This document shows, one piece after another, positions 19,895-31,942 of a stretch of DNA of 33,524 nucleotides. The position numbers and the translations under genes were made by a program. The stretch is from Pseudomonadota bacterium (lineage in GTDB: Bacteria; Pseudomonadota; Gammaproteobacteria; Burkholderiales; Thiobacillaceae): NCBI GenBank assembly GCA_030653935.1, contig JAURYL010000012.1, positions 1 through 33,524 on the forward strand, given 5' to 3'. A model generated the notes under the pieces. That model was not told the DNA's origin and did no database searches. It worked only from the letters and a program-made list of their open reading frames with translations. Positions within the stretch are counted from its first letter, which is position 1, and each line of letters starts with the position of its first letter.

Positions 19895-21340
19895 ATGTCT
19901 GCAACCAATCAGGCTGCGGCCGGGCAGTACGATTACGAGATCATCAAGAAGTTCTCCGTCATGGCGATAGTCTGGGGGGTGGTGGGGATGTTCGTCGGCG
20001 TGTATATCGCCTCCGAACTGGCCTGGCCGTTCCTGAACTTCGACAGCCCCTATTTCTCGTTCGGCCGTTTCCGCCCCGTGCATACCGGTGCCGTGATCTT
20101 CGGTTTCGGTGGTTCCGCACTGTTCGCCACCTCCTACTATGTAGTGCAGCGAACCTGTCAGACCCGTTTGTTCGCGCCCGGTCTCGCCTCTTTCACCTTC
20201 TGGGGTTGGCAGGCGGTGATCGTGCTGGCCGCAGTCTCTTATGTGATGGGCTACAGCCAGGGGCGTGAATACGCGGAAATGGAATGGCCGATCGATCTGC
20301 TGATCCTGTTCGTCTGGGTGGCCTACCTGGTGGTCTATGTCGGCACCCTGATGCAGCGCAAGCAGGCGCACATCTACGTCGCCAACTGGTTCTACCTGTC
20401 GTTCATCCTGGCGACGGCGCTGCTGCACACTTTCAACAACATCGCCATTCCGGTGAATCTGTTCACCCTCAAGTCCTACAGCCTGTTCGCCGGCACCCAG
20501 GACGCGATGACGCAATGGTGGTACGGCCACAACGCCGTGGGTTTCTTCCTGACCGCCGCCTTCCTCGGCATGATGTATTACTTCGTGCCCAAGCATGCTG
20601 GCCGCCCGGTGTATTCCTATCGCCTGTCCATCGTCCACTTCTGGGCGCTGTCGTTCATGTACATGTGGGTGGGTACCCACCATCTGCACTGGACCGCGTT
20701 GCCGGACTGGGCTTCCACCCTCGGCGCCACCTTCTCCATCATGCTGTTGCTGCCTTCCTGGGGCGGCATGATCAACGGCATCATGACCTTGTCCGGTGCC
20801 TGGGATAAGTTGCGTACCGATCCGATCATGCGTTTCATGATCGTCGCCCTGTCGTTCTATGGCATGTCCACCTTCGAAGGGCCGCTGATGTCGCTGAAGG
20901 ACGTCAACGCGCTGTCCCATTACACCGACTGGACCGTGGGCCATGTGCACTCCGGCGCCCTTGGTTGGGTGGCGATGATTTCCTTCGGTTCGCTGTATCA
21001 CATGATGCCGCGCCTGTGGAATACCACCATGTACAGCGTGAAGCTGATCAACATGCACTTCTGGCTGGCCACCATCGGCACCCTGATGTACATCACCGCG
21101 ATGTGGATCTCCGGGATTTCCCAGGGCCTGATGTGGCGCGCCTTCGATGAGTTCGGCAACCTGCAATACTCCTTCGTGGAGTCGGTCGCCGCCATGCACC
21201 CCTTCTATGCCATGCGCGCCATCGGTGGCATGTTCTTCCTGACGGGGATGTTGTTGATGGCGTACAACATGTACCAGACCATCCGCCAGGGTGTGCGCGC
21301 CGAAGTGGCCAGCGCGCGCGCTGCCGCCGCTACCGCCTGA
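19895..21340 (+). CDS. ccoN: cbb3-type cytochrome c oxidase subunit I
   Basis: A 481-residue multi-span membrane protein, the catalytic subunit of the high-affinity cbb3 oxidase, carrying haem b and the haem b3-CuB centre that reduces O2 and pumps protons. Recognisable pieces are [40 protein letters not shown] near residue 210, [20 protein letters not shown] and [14 protein letters not shown] with the haem ligands. AGGAGG lies 4 bases before the ATG. It starts the ccoNOQP run, and ccoO follows 18 bp later. Confidence 0.97.
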   Translation: MSATNQAAAGQYDYEIIKKFSVMAIVWGVVGMFVGVYIASELAWPFLNFDSPYFSFGRFRPVHTGAVIFGFGGSALFATSYYVVQRTCQTRLFAPGLASFTFWGWQAVIVLAAVSYVMGYSQGREYAEMEWPIDLLILFVWVAYLVVYVGTLMQRKQAHIYVANWFYLSFILATALLHTFNNIAIPVNLFTLKSYSLFAGTQDAMTQWWYGHNAVGFFLTAAFLGMMYYFVPKHAGRPVYSYRLSIVHFWALSFMYMWVGTHHLHWTALPDWASTLGATFSIMLLLPSWGGMINGIMTLSGAWDKLRTDPIMRFMIVALSFYGMSTFEGPLMSLKDVNALSHYTDWTVGHVHSGALGWVAMISFGSLYHMMPRLWNTTMYSVKLINMHFWLATIGTLMYITAMWISGISQGLMWRAFDEFGNLQYSFVESVAAMHPFYAMRAIGGMFFLTGMLLMAYNMYQTIRQGVRAEVASARAAAATA

Positions 21341-21358
21341 CGCGAACGAGGTTAGGAA

Positions 21359-22099
21359 ATGAGCTTTAAACACGAAAAAGTCGAAACCAATGCCGGCATT
21401 CTGCTGGTGCTGACCATGCTGGCGATCAGCGTCGGTGGTCTGGTGGAAATCGCGCCGCTGTTCTTCATCAAGGACACCACCGAAAACGTGGAGGGGGTGC
21501 GACCCTACACGCCGCTGGAATCGCGCGGCCGCGACCTCTACATCCGCGAGGGTTGCTATACCTGCCATTCGCAGATGATTCGTCCGTTCCGTGACGAGCA
21601 GTTGCGCTACGGCCATTATTCCCTGGCGGCGGAGTCGAAGTACGACCATCCGTTCCAGTGGGGTTCCAAGCGTACCGGCCCCGATCTGGCGCGTGTCGGC
21701 GGCAAGTACTCCAACGAGTGGCATGTGCAGCACATGATCAAGCCCAAGTCGGTGGTGCCCGAGTCGGTGATGCCGAATTACCCCTGGATGATGACCACCA
21801 AACTGGATGTTTCCGACATCGGCGACCGGATGCGCGCCTTGCGCATCACCGGCGTGCCTTATTCCGCCAACGACGAGGAATACCAGCGCAACGTCAAGCA
21901 GTTCGGCGAGCCGGTGGCGAAGACACTGCATATCCCCGACGCGGTGAAGAATTTGGTGGCGCAGGCGCAGGAAGGCAACTATGACGGCGACCGCACCAGC
22001 GTCTCCGAGCTGGATGCCATGATCGCTTATCTCCAGGTGCTGGGGACCATGGTCGACTTCAGCAAGATCAAGCCTGAAGAACTGGTGAAATTCCGCTGA
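21359..22099 (+). CDS. ccoO: cbb3-type cytochrome c oxidase subunit II (monohaem cytochrome c)
   Basis: A 246-residue protein with one N-terminal membrane anchor (residues 14-38) and a periplasmic cytochrome c domain. [15 protein letters not shown] (haem site near residue 66), the [19 protein letters not shown] segment and PNYPWM with the distal Met region are canonical CcoO. Its final A is the first base of the ccoQ start. Confidence 0.97.
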   Translation: MSFKHEKVETNAGILLVLTMLAISVGGLVEIAPLFFIKDTTENVEGVRPYTPLESRGRDLYIREGCYTCHSQMIRPFRDEQLRYGHYSLAAESKYDHPFQWGSKRTGPDLARVGGKYSNEWHVQHMIKPKSVVPESVMPNYPWMMTTKLDVSDIGDRMRALRITGVPYSANDEEYQRNVKQFGEPVAKTLHIPDAVKNLVAQAQEGNYDGDRTSVSELDAMIAYLQVLGTMVDFSKIKPEELVKFR

Positions 22100-22281
22100 T
22101 GCAGTGGTTCTCCAACCCGGAAAACACCAAGCCGCTCGGCCTGCTGATTTTTTTCATCACCTTCTGCCTGATCGTGGTTTGGGTGTATGGCAGCAGGAAG
22201 CGCAGCGCCAAGCTGGAAGAATACAAGAACATCCCTTTTCTTGATGACGACGAAGTGAAGAAGGACAAGTCCAATGGCTGA
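22099..22281 (+). CDS. ccoQ: cbb3 oxidase small subunit CcoQ
   Basis: A 60-residue protein with one transmembrane helix (PLGLLIFFITFCLIVVWVYG) and a charged C-terminus (RKRSAKLEEY...DDDEVKK). CcoQ helps stabilise the oxidase complex. Position between ccoO and ccoP and overlaps at both ends identify it. Confidence 0.9.
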   Translation: MQWFSNPENTKPLGLLIFFITFCLIVVWVYGSRKRSAKLEEYKNIPFLDDDEVKKDKSNG

Positions 22282-23212
22282 CAACTCCACAAACCCGGCG
22301 ACAAACCCAGCGACGAACCAGGTGCAGACCACTGGTCACGTGTGGGATGACGACCTTCAGGAGTTCAACAACCCGTTGCCGGTGTGGTGGACCTACACGT
22401 TCTACGTGACCATCGTGTTCGCGCTGGTGTACTGGGTGGCCTATCCTTCCTGGCCGGTCGGCAAGGGTTTTATGACGGGTGTGAGCACCATCACCTACAA
22501 GAACGCCCAGGGCGAGGATGAAACCTGGCACTGGAACACCCGTTCCAAGCTGCTCCTGGAAACCCAGGAAGCCGCCGCCGCGCAGAAACCCTACTACGAC
22601 AAGCTGGCGGCGATGCCCTACGAGCAGATCGCCAAGGATCCGGACCTCAGCAGTTTCGTGGTGTCCGCCGGCAAGGTGGTGTTCGCCGAGAACTGCGCGG
22701 CCTGCCATCAGGCGGGTGGCCAGGGCGTGATCGGCCACTTCCCCAACCTGACGGATGATGACTGGATCTACGGCGGCGCCTCCGAAAAGATCAACGAGAG
22801 CATCACCAAGGGCCGTCGCGGCTACATGCCGCCCTACGGCGAAGCGCTCTCCGGGGCCGATATCGACGCCTTGGCCAACTATGTCGCCAGCCTCTCCGGC
22901 ATCAAGGTGGATGCCGCGAAAGTGGGGAAGGGCAAGGAACTGTTCCATTCCCACGTGGCCGCCTGTTTCTATTGCCACAACGACGACGCCAAGGGTCGCA
23001 AGGACATTGGCGCCGCCAACCTGACCGACAAGGTCTGGCTCTGGGCCAACGTGCCCGGCGCGGCGGATGACGCGGCCAAGGTGGCGGCGATTCGCGGTGT
23101 CATCAGTAGCGGCCTCGACAAGGGCGTGATGCCCACCTGGCAAGGTCGTTTGAGTGAGCAACAGATCAAGTTGCTGACCGTTTATGTTCACGAGTTGGGC
23201 GGCGGCAAGTAA
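22274..23212 (+). CDS. ccoP: cbb3-type cytochrome c oxidase subunit III (dihaem cytochrome c)
   Basis: A 312-residue subunit that passes electrons from soluble cytochrome c to CcoO. The N-terminus has a short soluble part (GHVWDDDLQEFNNPLPVWW) and one transmembrane helix. Two haem sites follow, NCAACHQAGG near residue 140 and ACFYCHNDD near residue 230. Overlaps ccoQ by 8 bases. A clear intrinsic terminator follows, so ccoP ends this transcript. Confidence 0.97.
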   Translation: MADNSTNPATNPATNQVQTTGHVWDDDLQEFNNPLPVWWTYTFYVTIVFALVYWVAYPSWPVGKGFMTGVSTITYKNAQGEDETWHWNTRSKLLLETQEAAAAQKPYYDKLAAMPYEQIAKDPDLSSFVVSAGKVVFAENCAACHQAGGQGVIGHFPNLTDDDWIYGGASEKINESITKGRRGYMPPYGEALSGADIDALANYVASLSGIKVDAAKVGKGKELFHSHVAACFYCHNDDAKGRKDIGAANLTDKVWLWANVPGAADDAAKVAAIRGVISSGLDKGVMPTWQGRLSEQQIKLLTVYVHELGGGK

Positions 23213-23237
23213 TTCCCGCTCGAATTGAGCGTCATGA

Positions 23238-23258
23238 CCCCGGCTTGCCGGGGTTTTT
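23238..23258 (+). terminator. Rho-independent terminator after ccoP
   Basis: CCCCGGCTTGCCGGGG (7-bp perfect stem, 2-nt loop) followed by five T. It separates ccoNOQP from ccoG. Confidence 0.85.
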
Positions 23259-23291
23259 GATTTTCAGCGGCGCTACACGGTGCCGCGATTA

Positions 23292-24761
23292 ATGCCGGGC
23301 AGGCAGACGCTGTCGGCCGGGCCTGAAGGTAAGAAAGTGCAACAGCCTCAATCCTCCGATGGTGATCTCTATTTCAAGCGGATCCCCATCGTTCCCCGCT
23401 CCATCAAGGGGCCTTTCCGCCGCTTCAAGAGCGGCTTGTTGTGGTTGAGTTTCGCGGTCTATTTCCTGTTGCCGTGGCTGCCCTGGTCGAGGCACGACGC
23501 GCCCGCGCAGGCGGTGATGTTCGACATCCCAGGTCGCCGTTATCTGATCTTCGATCTGATCGTCTATCCGCAGGACATCTTCTGGCTGTCGATGCTGCTG
23601 TTCATCGCGGCGGTGCTGCTGTTCTTCATTACCGCCCTGTTCGGGCGGGCATTTTGCGGCTATTTCTGTTTCCAGACGCTTTGGACCGACGCTTTCATGC
23701 TCCTGGAAAAGCTGTTCCAGGGCGAGCGCCCGGCGCGTCTGCGCCTGATGCGCGAACCCTGGAGCAACCGCGAGAAGCTGCTGAAGGTGGGTGCCACCCG
23801 CGTTGCCTGGGTGCTACTTTCCTTCTGGACCGCGCTGACCTTCGTCCTCTACTTCGGCTATGCGCCGGATCTGCTGGTCGCCGTCTTCACCGGCCAGGCG
23901 GCGGCCGCTGCTTATATCACCACGGCGGCGCTGAGTTTCAGTACTTACGCGGCGGCGGCGCTGCTGCGCGAGCATGTCTGCACCTTCATCTGCCCCTATG
24001 GCCGCTTCCAGAGCGCCATGTATGACCCGGAAACGCTGACCGTCCATTACGACAGCAAACGTGGCGAGGCCGAGGCCGGCCGTGCCGTCGCGCGCGCCGG
24101 GCTGCGTGGTCGCGACGAGCGACAGGGCAAGGGGCACGGCGACTGCGTCGATTGCGGCCTTTGTGTGCAGGTTTGTCCGGTGGGTATCGACATCCGCGAC
24201 GGCCTGCAAGCGAACTGCATTTCCTGTGGCCTCTGCGTCGACGCCTGCAATAACATCATGGACAAGATGGGCTATCCACGCGGGTTGGTGCGCTACGACT
24301 CGGAAGTCAATCTGCTGAAACCACAGCCGGAACCGGTGCGCCCGCACTGGAAGAGCCTCAAGGTGCTGGGCTATGGCGTTTCGCTGATTCTCATGTGCGC
24401 CTACCTGGTTTATGACATCGGTCATCGCCAGAGCTTCGAGCACAGTACCCAGCAAATTCGCCAACCGCTGTACGTGACGCTGTCGGATGGCAGCATTCGC
24501 AACCGTTACCAGATTCGTCTGACCAATATCTCGGGTGACGAGGAGGTCTATACGATCAGCGCTCGCGGCCTTCCGGAGGGGGCGCTGGATCTGGGCAATT
24601 TCCGCACGGTGCATATCCGTAACGGCAAGAGCGTGATCATTCAGGCCAGCGTCCAGCTTGATCCGGCGCGCGCGGCGGCGCTCAACGAATTCGAGTTTGT
24701 CATCGGCAACAGCAAGGGCGAGGTCGTGGTCGACACGGCGCGCTTCTTTACCCGCAAGTAA
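23292..24761 (+). CDS. ccoG: Cytochrome c oxidase accessory protein CcoG (RdxA/FixG), polyferredoxin
   Basis: About 489 residues from the ATG at 23292; a GTG at 23280 would add 4. It is an inner-membrane protein with several helices in the first 230 residues (LWLSFAVYFLLPWLPW, FFITALFGRAFCGYFCFQTL). A double [4Fe-4S] ferredoxin domain (CVDCGLCVQVCPVG and CISCGLCVDACN, about residues 285-320) is followed by another helix and a C-terminal Ig-like domain. CcoG acts as a copper reductase in cbb3 assembly. It follows the oxidase operon after a terminator, so it probably has its own promoter; no strong Shine-Dalgarno helps choose the start. Confidence 0.94.
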   Translation: MPGRQTLSAGPEGKKVQQPQSSDGDLYFKRIPIVPRSIKGPFRRFKSGLLWLSFAVYFLLPWLPWSRHDAPAQAVMFDIPGRRYLIFDLIVYPQDIFWLSMLLFIAAVLLFFITALFGRAFCGYFCFQTLWTDAFMLLEKLFQGERPARLRLMREPWSNREKLLKVGATRVAWVLLSFWTALTFVLYFGYAPDLLVAVFTGQAAAAAYITTAALSFSTYAAAALLREHVCTFICPYGRFQSAMYDPETLTVHYDSKRGEAEAGRAVARAGLRGRDERQGKGHGDCVDCGLCVQVCPVGIDIRDGLQANCISCGLCVDACNNIMDKMGYPRGLVRYDSEVNLLKPQPEPVRPHWKSLKVLGYGVSLILMCAYLVYDIGHRQSFEHSTQQIRQPLYVTLSDGSIRNRYQIRLTNISGDEEVYTISARGLPEGALDLGNFRTVHIRNGKSVIIQASVQLDPARAAALNEFEFVIGNSKGEVVVDTARFFTRK

Positions 24762-24779
24762 CTCAAAGGCACGTACTCG

Positions 24780-25556
24780 ATGAATCTACTTATTACCGTC
24801 TTCGGCGGCATGTTGTTGACCGTGTTGCTGTATGGCGCGGCGCGCCTGCTGAAATTGTCCAACTTCTGGGCGTCGGTGGCGGCGGCGGGGCTGCCCACCG
24901 CGGCTTACCTGGCCTACGCGACCAGCAAGTGGCCGGGCCTGGATGTGGTGACCCTGCACGTGGTGACCTATCCGACAATTTCAGTGTTGCTGTTCCAACT
25001 CTATGCGAACAAGCCCGGCAAGGAATTGCATGTGCATTGGGTGCCGAAACTACTGATCGCGTTTTTCGTTTTCATCACGGTGGTGCTCGGGGGATTCGTC
25101 TACATCGCCGGAAACGGCCTGCCGCCGGCGCTCGCCTCGAAATTGCTGCCCAACGCCCAGGGCAAGACGCTCTATACCGGCTTCGCCGGCGTCGTCGAAC
25201 ATGGCGAAGAGGCGGCCAAGAGCATCGCGCAGCAGCGCAACATCAACGCCCGACTCGAACAACTCGGCTGGAATGTCGAGGTCAGTGGCCTCGCCGCGCT
25301 CGATCTCAAGCACGCGAACACGGTGGAAGTGCTGCTGCGCCGCGCCGATGGCGCCGGTGTCGTCGGCCAGCAATTGCTGCTGAGCCTGCATCGCCAGGGG
25401 CAGCCGGTAATGGGGGAACAGACCATGCGTGAAATCGGCGACGGCGTTTACCGGGGCAGCCTGACGCTGCCCGCCGCCGGGGTCTGGCTGGCGTCGATCA
25501 AATTCGCCGCCAATGGCAAGAACATCGTCCTGGAACATGCCGTCGGCAGCGAATGA
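24780..25556 (+). CDS. FixH/CcoH-like cbb3 assembly protein with a multi-span N-terminal extension
   Basis: A 258-residue protein. The first 115 residues contain about four hydrophobic segments (near 3-22, 29-46, 58-75 and 88-112, the last LIAFFVFITVVLGGFVYIAG). The C-terminal part (ARLEQLGWNVEVSGLAALDL, VEVLLRRADGAGVVGQQLLL, GDGVYRGSLTLPAAGVWLAS) resembles the small beta domain of FixH/CcoH, which interacts with the oxidase during assembly. Ordinary FixH has one membrane helix and about 150-170 residues, so the extra helices are unusual. It lies 18 bp after ccoG, the standard ccoG-ccoH position. No ccoI or ccoS follows. Confidence 0.7.
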   Translation: MNLLITVFGGMLLTVLLYGAARLLKLSNFWASVAAAGLPTAAYLAYATSKWPGLDVVTLHVVTYPTISVLLFQLYANKPGKELHVHWVPKLLIAFFVFITVVLGGFVYIAGNGLPPALASKLLPNAQGKTLYTGFAGVVEHGEEAAKSIAQQRNINARLEQLGWNVEVSGLAALDLKHANTVEVLLRRADGAGVVGQQLLLSLHRQGQPVMGEQTMREIGDGVYRGSLTLPAAGVWLASIKFAANGKNIVLEHAVGSE

Positions 25557-25666
25557 CCTTCGCGCTTCGCTGTCGTGATCGACGGCGAACGTGATCAGAT
25601 GGCGCAAGGCTGAAACGGCCTTGGGCCGAGAATGATTAACTGGTGTACAATCAGCAAGTTTTCCAT

Positions 25667-25686
25667 GGGCTTCGCGCCCTTTTTTT
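25667..25686 (+). terminator. Short hairpin with T-run in the rimP leader (attenuator-like)
   Basis: GGGC-TTCGC-GCCC followed by seven T, 11 bases before the rimP ATG. TACAAT at 25646-25651 could be the -10 of the operon, which would put the hairpin at the very start of the mRNA. Hairpins of this kind are common before rimP and may attenuate the operon; here that is inferred. Confidence 0.5.
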
Positions 25687-25697
25687 ATTTCCTAATC

Positions 25698-26147
25698 ATG
25701 GATTTGCAGACACTAATCGAACCAACCCTGGCCGGCATGGGCTACGAACTGGTCACCCTCGAACGGGCGAGCAGCGGCTTGCTGCGCGTGTTCATCGACA
25801 GTCCGAACGGAATCAACATGGAAGATTGCGTGAAGGTGAGCAATCAGCTGACGCGCGTGTTCACGGTTGAGAACGTCGATTACGACCGCCTTGAGGTGTC
25901 TTCACCGGGAACGGATCGGCCGCTGGTCAAGGAGGCCGACTTCGTGCGCTTCAATGGTGAACGCGCGTTGCTCAAATTGCACTCGCCACTGGAAGGGCGC
26001 AAGCGCTTCACGGGTCTGATCAAAGGTCTGCAAGACGGTATTTTGCAATTGGATGTGGATGGTGTGATGGTGGCGATTCCGCTTGTGGAAGTGGACTCCG
26101 CCCGCCTGGCACCGCTGCTGGAAGGTTCAACCCGGAGGGTGCGATGA
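25698..26147 (+). CDS. rimP: Ribosome maturation factor RimP
   Basis: A 149-residue factor for 30S maturation. [40 protein letters not shown] and [19 protein letters not shown] (alpha/beta N-domain), then an SH3-like C-domain with [20 protein letters not shown]. The start at 25698 is chosen because the frame upstream is the terminator-like leader. The end overlaps nusA by 4 bases. Confidence 0.96.
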   Translation: MDLQTLIEPTLAGMGYELVTLERASSGLLRVFIDSPNGINMEDCVKVSNQLTRVFTVENVDYDRLEVSSPGTDRPLVKEADFVRFNGERALLKLHSPLEGRKRFTGLIKGLQDGILQLDVDGVMVAIPLVEVDSARLAPLLEGSTRRVR

Positions 26148-27625
26148 GTCGGGAAGTCTTGATGCTGGCCGATGTGCTGGCGCGTGAGAAAAATGTGGAA
26201 CCCGAGGTGGTGTTCGGAGCCTTGGAATCCGCCTTGGCCCATGCCACCAAGAAGCGTTACCAGGACGATGTGGATATTCGCGTCGAAATCGACCGTCGCA
26301 CCGGTGAATATCAGGCCTATCGCTGCTGGGAAGTGCTGCCCGACGAGGCCGGTCTGGAATTTCCTGATCGCCAGTATCTGTTGTTCGAGGCGCGTGAGAT
26401 CAATCCGGATATCGAGCTGGGCGAATTCATCGAGGAGTCCGTGGAAGCGGTCGACTTCGGTCGTATCGGCGCGCAGGCGGCGAAGCAGGTCATCCTGCAG
26501 AAGATCCGCGACGCCGAACGCGAGCAACTGCTCAATGATTTCCTGGCGCGCAATGAATCGCTGGTCTCCGGCACCATCAAGCGCATGGAGCGCGGCGCCG
26601 CCATCATCGAATCCGGGCGCATCGAAGGGCGTTTGGAAAAAGACCAGATGATCCCCAAGGAAAACCTGCGTATCGGTGACCGCGTGCGGGCTTACCTGGT
26701 TCGCGCCGAACGCGCCGCGCGCGGGCCGCAGCTGGTGCTGTCGCGCACCGCGCCTGAATTCATCATGAAGCTGTTCGAGCTGGAAGTGCCGGAAGTGGAG
26801 GAGGGCGTGATCGAGATCAAGGCCGCTGCCCGCGACCCCGGCATTCGCGCCAAGATCGCGGTCAAATCCAATGACCCGCGCATGGACCCGCAGGGCGCCT
26901 GCATCGGTGTGCGCGGCACCCGTGTCACGGCGGTGACCAATGAGCTCAACGGCGAGCGCGTCGACATCATCCTCTGGGCTTCCGATCCCGCGCAGCTGGT
27001 GATCAACGCGCTTTCGCCCGCTCAGGTCAGCAGCATCGTGGTGGACGAAGAAAAACACGCAATGGATGTGGTGGTCGAGCCCGATCAGGTCGACGTCGCC
27101 ATCGGTCGTTATGGTCAGAACGTGCGCCTCGCCTCGGAGATGACTGGTTGGGCGATTAACATCCTGTCGGTTGATGAGGCTGAACAGAAACATGAGCAGG
27201 AAGCCTCCGGCATCCGCGAGATGTTCATGGAAAAGCTCGACGTCGAAGAAGATGTGGCCGACGTGCTGGTGCAGGAGGGCTTTTCCACGCTCGAGGAAGT
27301 GGCCTATGTGCCGCTGGCCGAGATGCTGGAAATCGAGTCCTTCGACGAAGACACGGTCAACGAGTTGCGTTCGCGGGCACGCGACGCGCTGCTGACCGAT
27401 GCCATCGTGCACGAAGAGGAAATGGAATCCGCCGCCGCCGACCTGTTGAGTGTCGCCGGCATGGATGAGGAAACCGCGGCGCAACTCACCGCCCAAGGCG
27501 TGAATACCGCCGAGGACCTGGCTGATCTGGCTGTGGATGAGTTGATGGAACTCGTCGGTATGGACGAGGAACGCGCGAAGGCGCTGATTATGACAGCGCG
27601 GGCGCCCATGCTGGCGGGCGTCTGA
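26144..27625 (+). CDS. nusA: Transcription elongation/termination factor NusA
   Basis: A 493-residue protein with the complete architecture: an N-terminal RNA-polymerase-binding domain (residues 1-125), S1 (from about 135, [20 protein letters not shown]), and two KH domains with [20 protein letters not shown] and [19 protein letters not shown]. Two C-terminal acidic helix-hairpin-helix repeats follow ([20 protein letters not shown] and [20 protein letters not shown]). It controls pausing, rho-independent termination and antitermination. It starts inside the rimP stop and ends 11 bp before infB. Confidence 0.98.
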   Translation: MSREVLMLADVLAREKNVEPEVVFGALESALAHATKKRYQDDVDIRVEIDRRTGEYQAYRCWEVLPDEAGLEFPDRQYLLFEAREINPDIELGEFIEESVEAVDFGRIGAQAAKQVILQKIRDAEREQLLNDFLARNESLVSGTIKRMERGAAIIESGRIEGRLEKDQMIPKENLRIGDRVRAYLVRAERAARGPQLVLSRTAPEFIMKLFELEVPEVEEGVIEIKAAARDPGIRAKIAVKSNDPRMDPQGACIGVRGTRVTAVTNELNGERVDIILWASDPAQLVINALSPAQVSSIVVDEEKHAMDVVVEPDQVDVAIGRYGQNVRLASEMTGWAINILSVDEAEQKHEQEASGIREMFMEKLDVEEDVADVLVQEGFSTLEEVAYVPLAEMLEIESFDEDTVNELRSRARDALLTDAIVHEEEMESAAADLLSVAGMDEETAAQLTAQGVNTAEDLADLAVDELMELVGMDEERAKALIMTARAPMLAGV

Positions 27626-27636
27626 ATGGGGGTAGC

Positions 27637-30366
<2,730 letters not shown>

Positions 30367-30376
30367 CAGGAGCAAA

Positions 30377-30440
30377 GGGCAAGGTTCAAGGGGCAAGATA
30401 GCTTGCCTTTCCTTGTGCCTTGAACCTTGCCCCTTGAACC
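30377..30440. repeat. Two overlapping, mutually exclusive 15-bp hairpins between infB and rbfA
   Basis: GGGCAAGGTTCAAGG (30377-30391) pairs perfectly with CCTTGAACCTTGCCC (30418-30432). Shifted by 6-8 bases, GGTTCAAGGGGCAAG (30383-30397) pairs perfectly with CTTGCCCCTTGAACC (30426-30440). The two stems cannot form together. No long T-run follows. It is probably a REP-like repeat that may modulate expression of rbfA-truB. Confidence 0.8.
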
Positions 30441-30449
30441 TACCCCCCT

Positions 30450-30815
30450 ATGGCCAATCAAAGAAATCTTCGCGTCGCCGAGCAAATCCTGCACGAGTTG
30501 GCATCCATCCTCATGCGGGAAATGAAAGATCCACGCGTGGTGGGCGTCACGATTACCGCAGTCAATGTCACCACCGACCTGGAACACGCCAAGGTCTGGT
30601 TCACCGTATTCGGCGACGATCATGACGCCGCGCGCAAGGGCCTGGCCAGTGCCGCCGGCTTCCTGCGCAGCGAGCTCGCGCGGCGCATGACCCTGCGCAC
30701 CGTGCCCAAGCTCACTTTTGTCCATGACGCCTCGGTTGAACGGGGCGCGCACTTGTCGCAACTCATTGACCAGGCGGTAGCGGAAGACAAGAAGCACCAT
30801 CAGGACGATGAATAG
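30450..30815 (+). CDS. rbfA: 30S ribosome-binding factor A
   Basis: A 121-residue KH-like factor for late 30S maturation and cold growth. RVAEQILHELASILMREMKD, GVTITAVNVTTDLEHAKVWF and LRTVPKLTFVHDASVERGAH are standard RbfA. The ATG at 30450 follows the infB-rbfA hairpin without a strong Shine-Dalgarno. Confidence 0.96.
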   Translation: MANQRNLRVAEQILHELASILMREMKDPRVVGVTITAVNVTTDLEHAKVWFTVFGDDHDAARKGLASAAGFLRSELARRMTLRTVPKLTFVHDASVERGAHLSQLIDQAVAEDKKHHQDDE

Positions 30816-30818
30816 CGT

Positions 30819-30899
30819 GTAGGGCGGATGCCCGCGGGGCGATCCGCCGCTTCGCGTCTATTCGCTTGATCGGCGGAACCGCTTCGCGTTCCGCCCTAC
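30819..30899. repeat. Inverted repeat GTAGGGCGGA...TCCGCCCTAC between rbfA and truB
   Basis: Perfect 10-bp outer arms (30819-30828 and 30890-30899) enclose further inverted pieces (GGGCGATCCGCC and GATCGGCGGAACCGC). A GTAGGGCGGA-type repeat of this kind is found in many proteobacterial genomes. It lies inside the operon, so it is transcribed. Confidence 0.75.
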
Positions 30900-30924
30900 G
30901 TTGTTTTCAATCCAGGTTTCCCGA

Positions 30925-31824
30925 ATGAACAAGATCGTCAGGCGCGCCATTTCCGGCGTGCTGCTGCTGGACAAGGTTGCCGGCTTCACTTCCAACGCCG
31001 CCCTGCAAAAAGCCAAGTGGCTGTACCGCGCGGAAAAAGCCGGCCATACCGGTACCCTCGACCCCTTCGCCACCGGCTTGTTGCCGCTGTGCCTGGGCGA
31101 GGCCACCAAGTTCTCGCAATTCCTGCTCGATGCCGACAAGGTCTACCGCGCCGAAATCCTGTTCGGAATACGCACCTCCAGCGGCGATCTCGACGGTGAG
31201 GTAATCGCGGAACGTCCGGTCACCAGCGACGAGGCGAACTTGCGCCAGGCGCTCGAACGCTTCCGGGGCGACATCGAACAGGTGCCGCCCATGCATTCCG
31301 CGCTCAAGCACCAGGGGCGGCCGCTCTATGAATACGCGCGCCAGGGTATCGAGATCGAACGCGCCGCGCGCAAGGTCACCGTATTCGACATCGAACTGGA
31401 AAGTTTCGACGGCCGCGTCGCCAGCGTGCGCGTACACAGCAGCAAGGGCTTCTATGTGCGAGCACTCGCGGACGACCTCGGCGAAGTGCTCGGCTGCGGC
31501 GCCCACCTGACCGGGCTCGACCGTCTGCAAGTCGGCCCCTACCACCTGGAAGACGCGATCACCCTGGAGGAGCTGGCGGAACTGAGCGAGGAAGAACGCG
31601 ATGCCCGCCTGTTGCCGCCGGACAACCTCACCCTGGACCTGGCCCGGCTCGACCTCGACCTGGAAGCCGCCTGGCAGATCAACCACGGCCAGGCGATCTG
31701 GCAAAGCGGCCTGCGCGTCGGTGAACTGCTCCGCCTCTACGCACCGGATGGCACCTTCCTCGGCGTCGCCGAAGTCAACCAGGACGGCAAGGCGGCGCCG
31801 AAACGCTTGCTGGCGAGCAGTTAA
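30925..31824 (+). CDS. truB: tRNA pseudouridine(55) synthase
   Basis: A 299-residue enzyme making pseudouridine 55 in the T-loop of tRNAs. ISGVLLLDKVAGFTSNAALQ, the catalytic motif HTGTLDPFATGLLPLCLGEA (Asp46), RGDIEQVPPMHSALKHQGRP and SSKGFYVRALADDLGE are typical, with a C-terminal PUA-like extension. The ATG at 30925 is preferred over a TTG at 30901 that falls next to the repeat. It is the last gene of the operon; rpsO, often next, is absent. Confidence 0.96.
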   Translation: MNKIVRRAISGVLLLDKVAGFTSNAALQKAKWLYRAEKAGHTGTLDPFATGLLPLCLGEATKFSQFLLDADKVYRAEILFGIRTSSGDLDGEVIAERPVTSDEANLRQALERFRGDIEQVPPMHSALKHQGRPLYEYARQGIEIERAARKVTVFDIELESFDGRVASVRVHSSKGFYVRALADDLGEVLGCGAHLTGLDRLQVGPYHLEDAITLEELAELSEEERDARLLPPDNLTLDLARLDLDLEAAWQINHGQAIWQSGLRVGELLRLYAPDGTFLGVAEVNQDGKAAPKRLLASS

Positions 31825-31859
31825 CGGGCAAGAGGCGGGTACCGCTTTCGGAACCCACC

Positions 31860-31933
31860 CGTAGGAGGGCCCGCTTGCGGCCCGAAATCACACCATAAGC
31901 GGCTTATTCGGGCCGCAAGCGGGCCCTCCTACG
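31860..31933. repeat. 27-bp perfect inverted repeat between convergent truB and the batD-like gene
   Basis: Arms 31860-31886 (CGTAGGAGGGCCCGCTTGCG and on to GAA) and 31907-31933 are perfect complements around a 20-nt loop that holds a small AAGC/GCTT pair. It is placed where a bidirectional terminator would be, but T-runs are lacking; it is probably a mobile REP-like repeat. Confidence 0.85.
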
Positions 31934-31942
31934 AGGAGGTGT

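Noticed and set aside
25605-25623. Hairpin CAAGGC/GCCTTG as terminator of the ccoG-ccoH transcript
   Set aside because: The stem is only 6 bp and no T-run follows.
30901-30924. Upstream TTG start for truB
   Set aside because: It lies at the edge of the GTAGGGCGGA repeat and adds residues not seen in TruB; the ATG at 30925 fits the family.
31860-31933. Classical bidirectional terminator
   Set aside because: The 27-bp stem is far longer than typical and lacks T-runs on either side; a dispersed REP-like repeat is more likely, although it may still slow convergent transcription.
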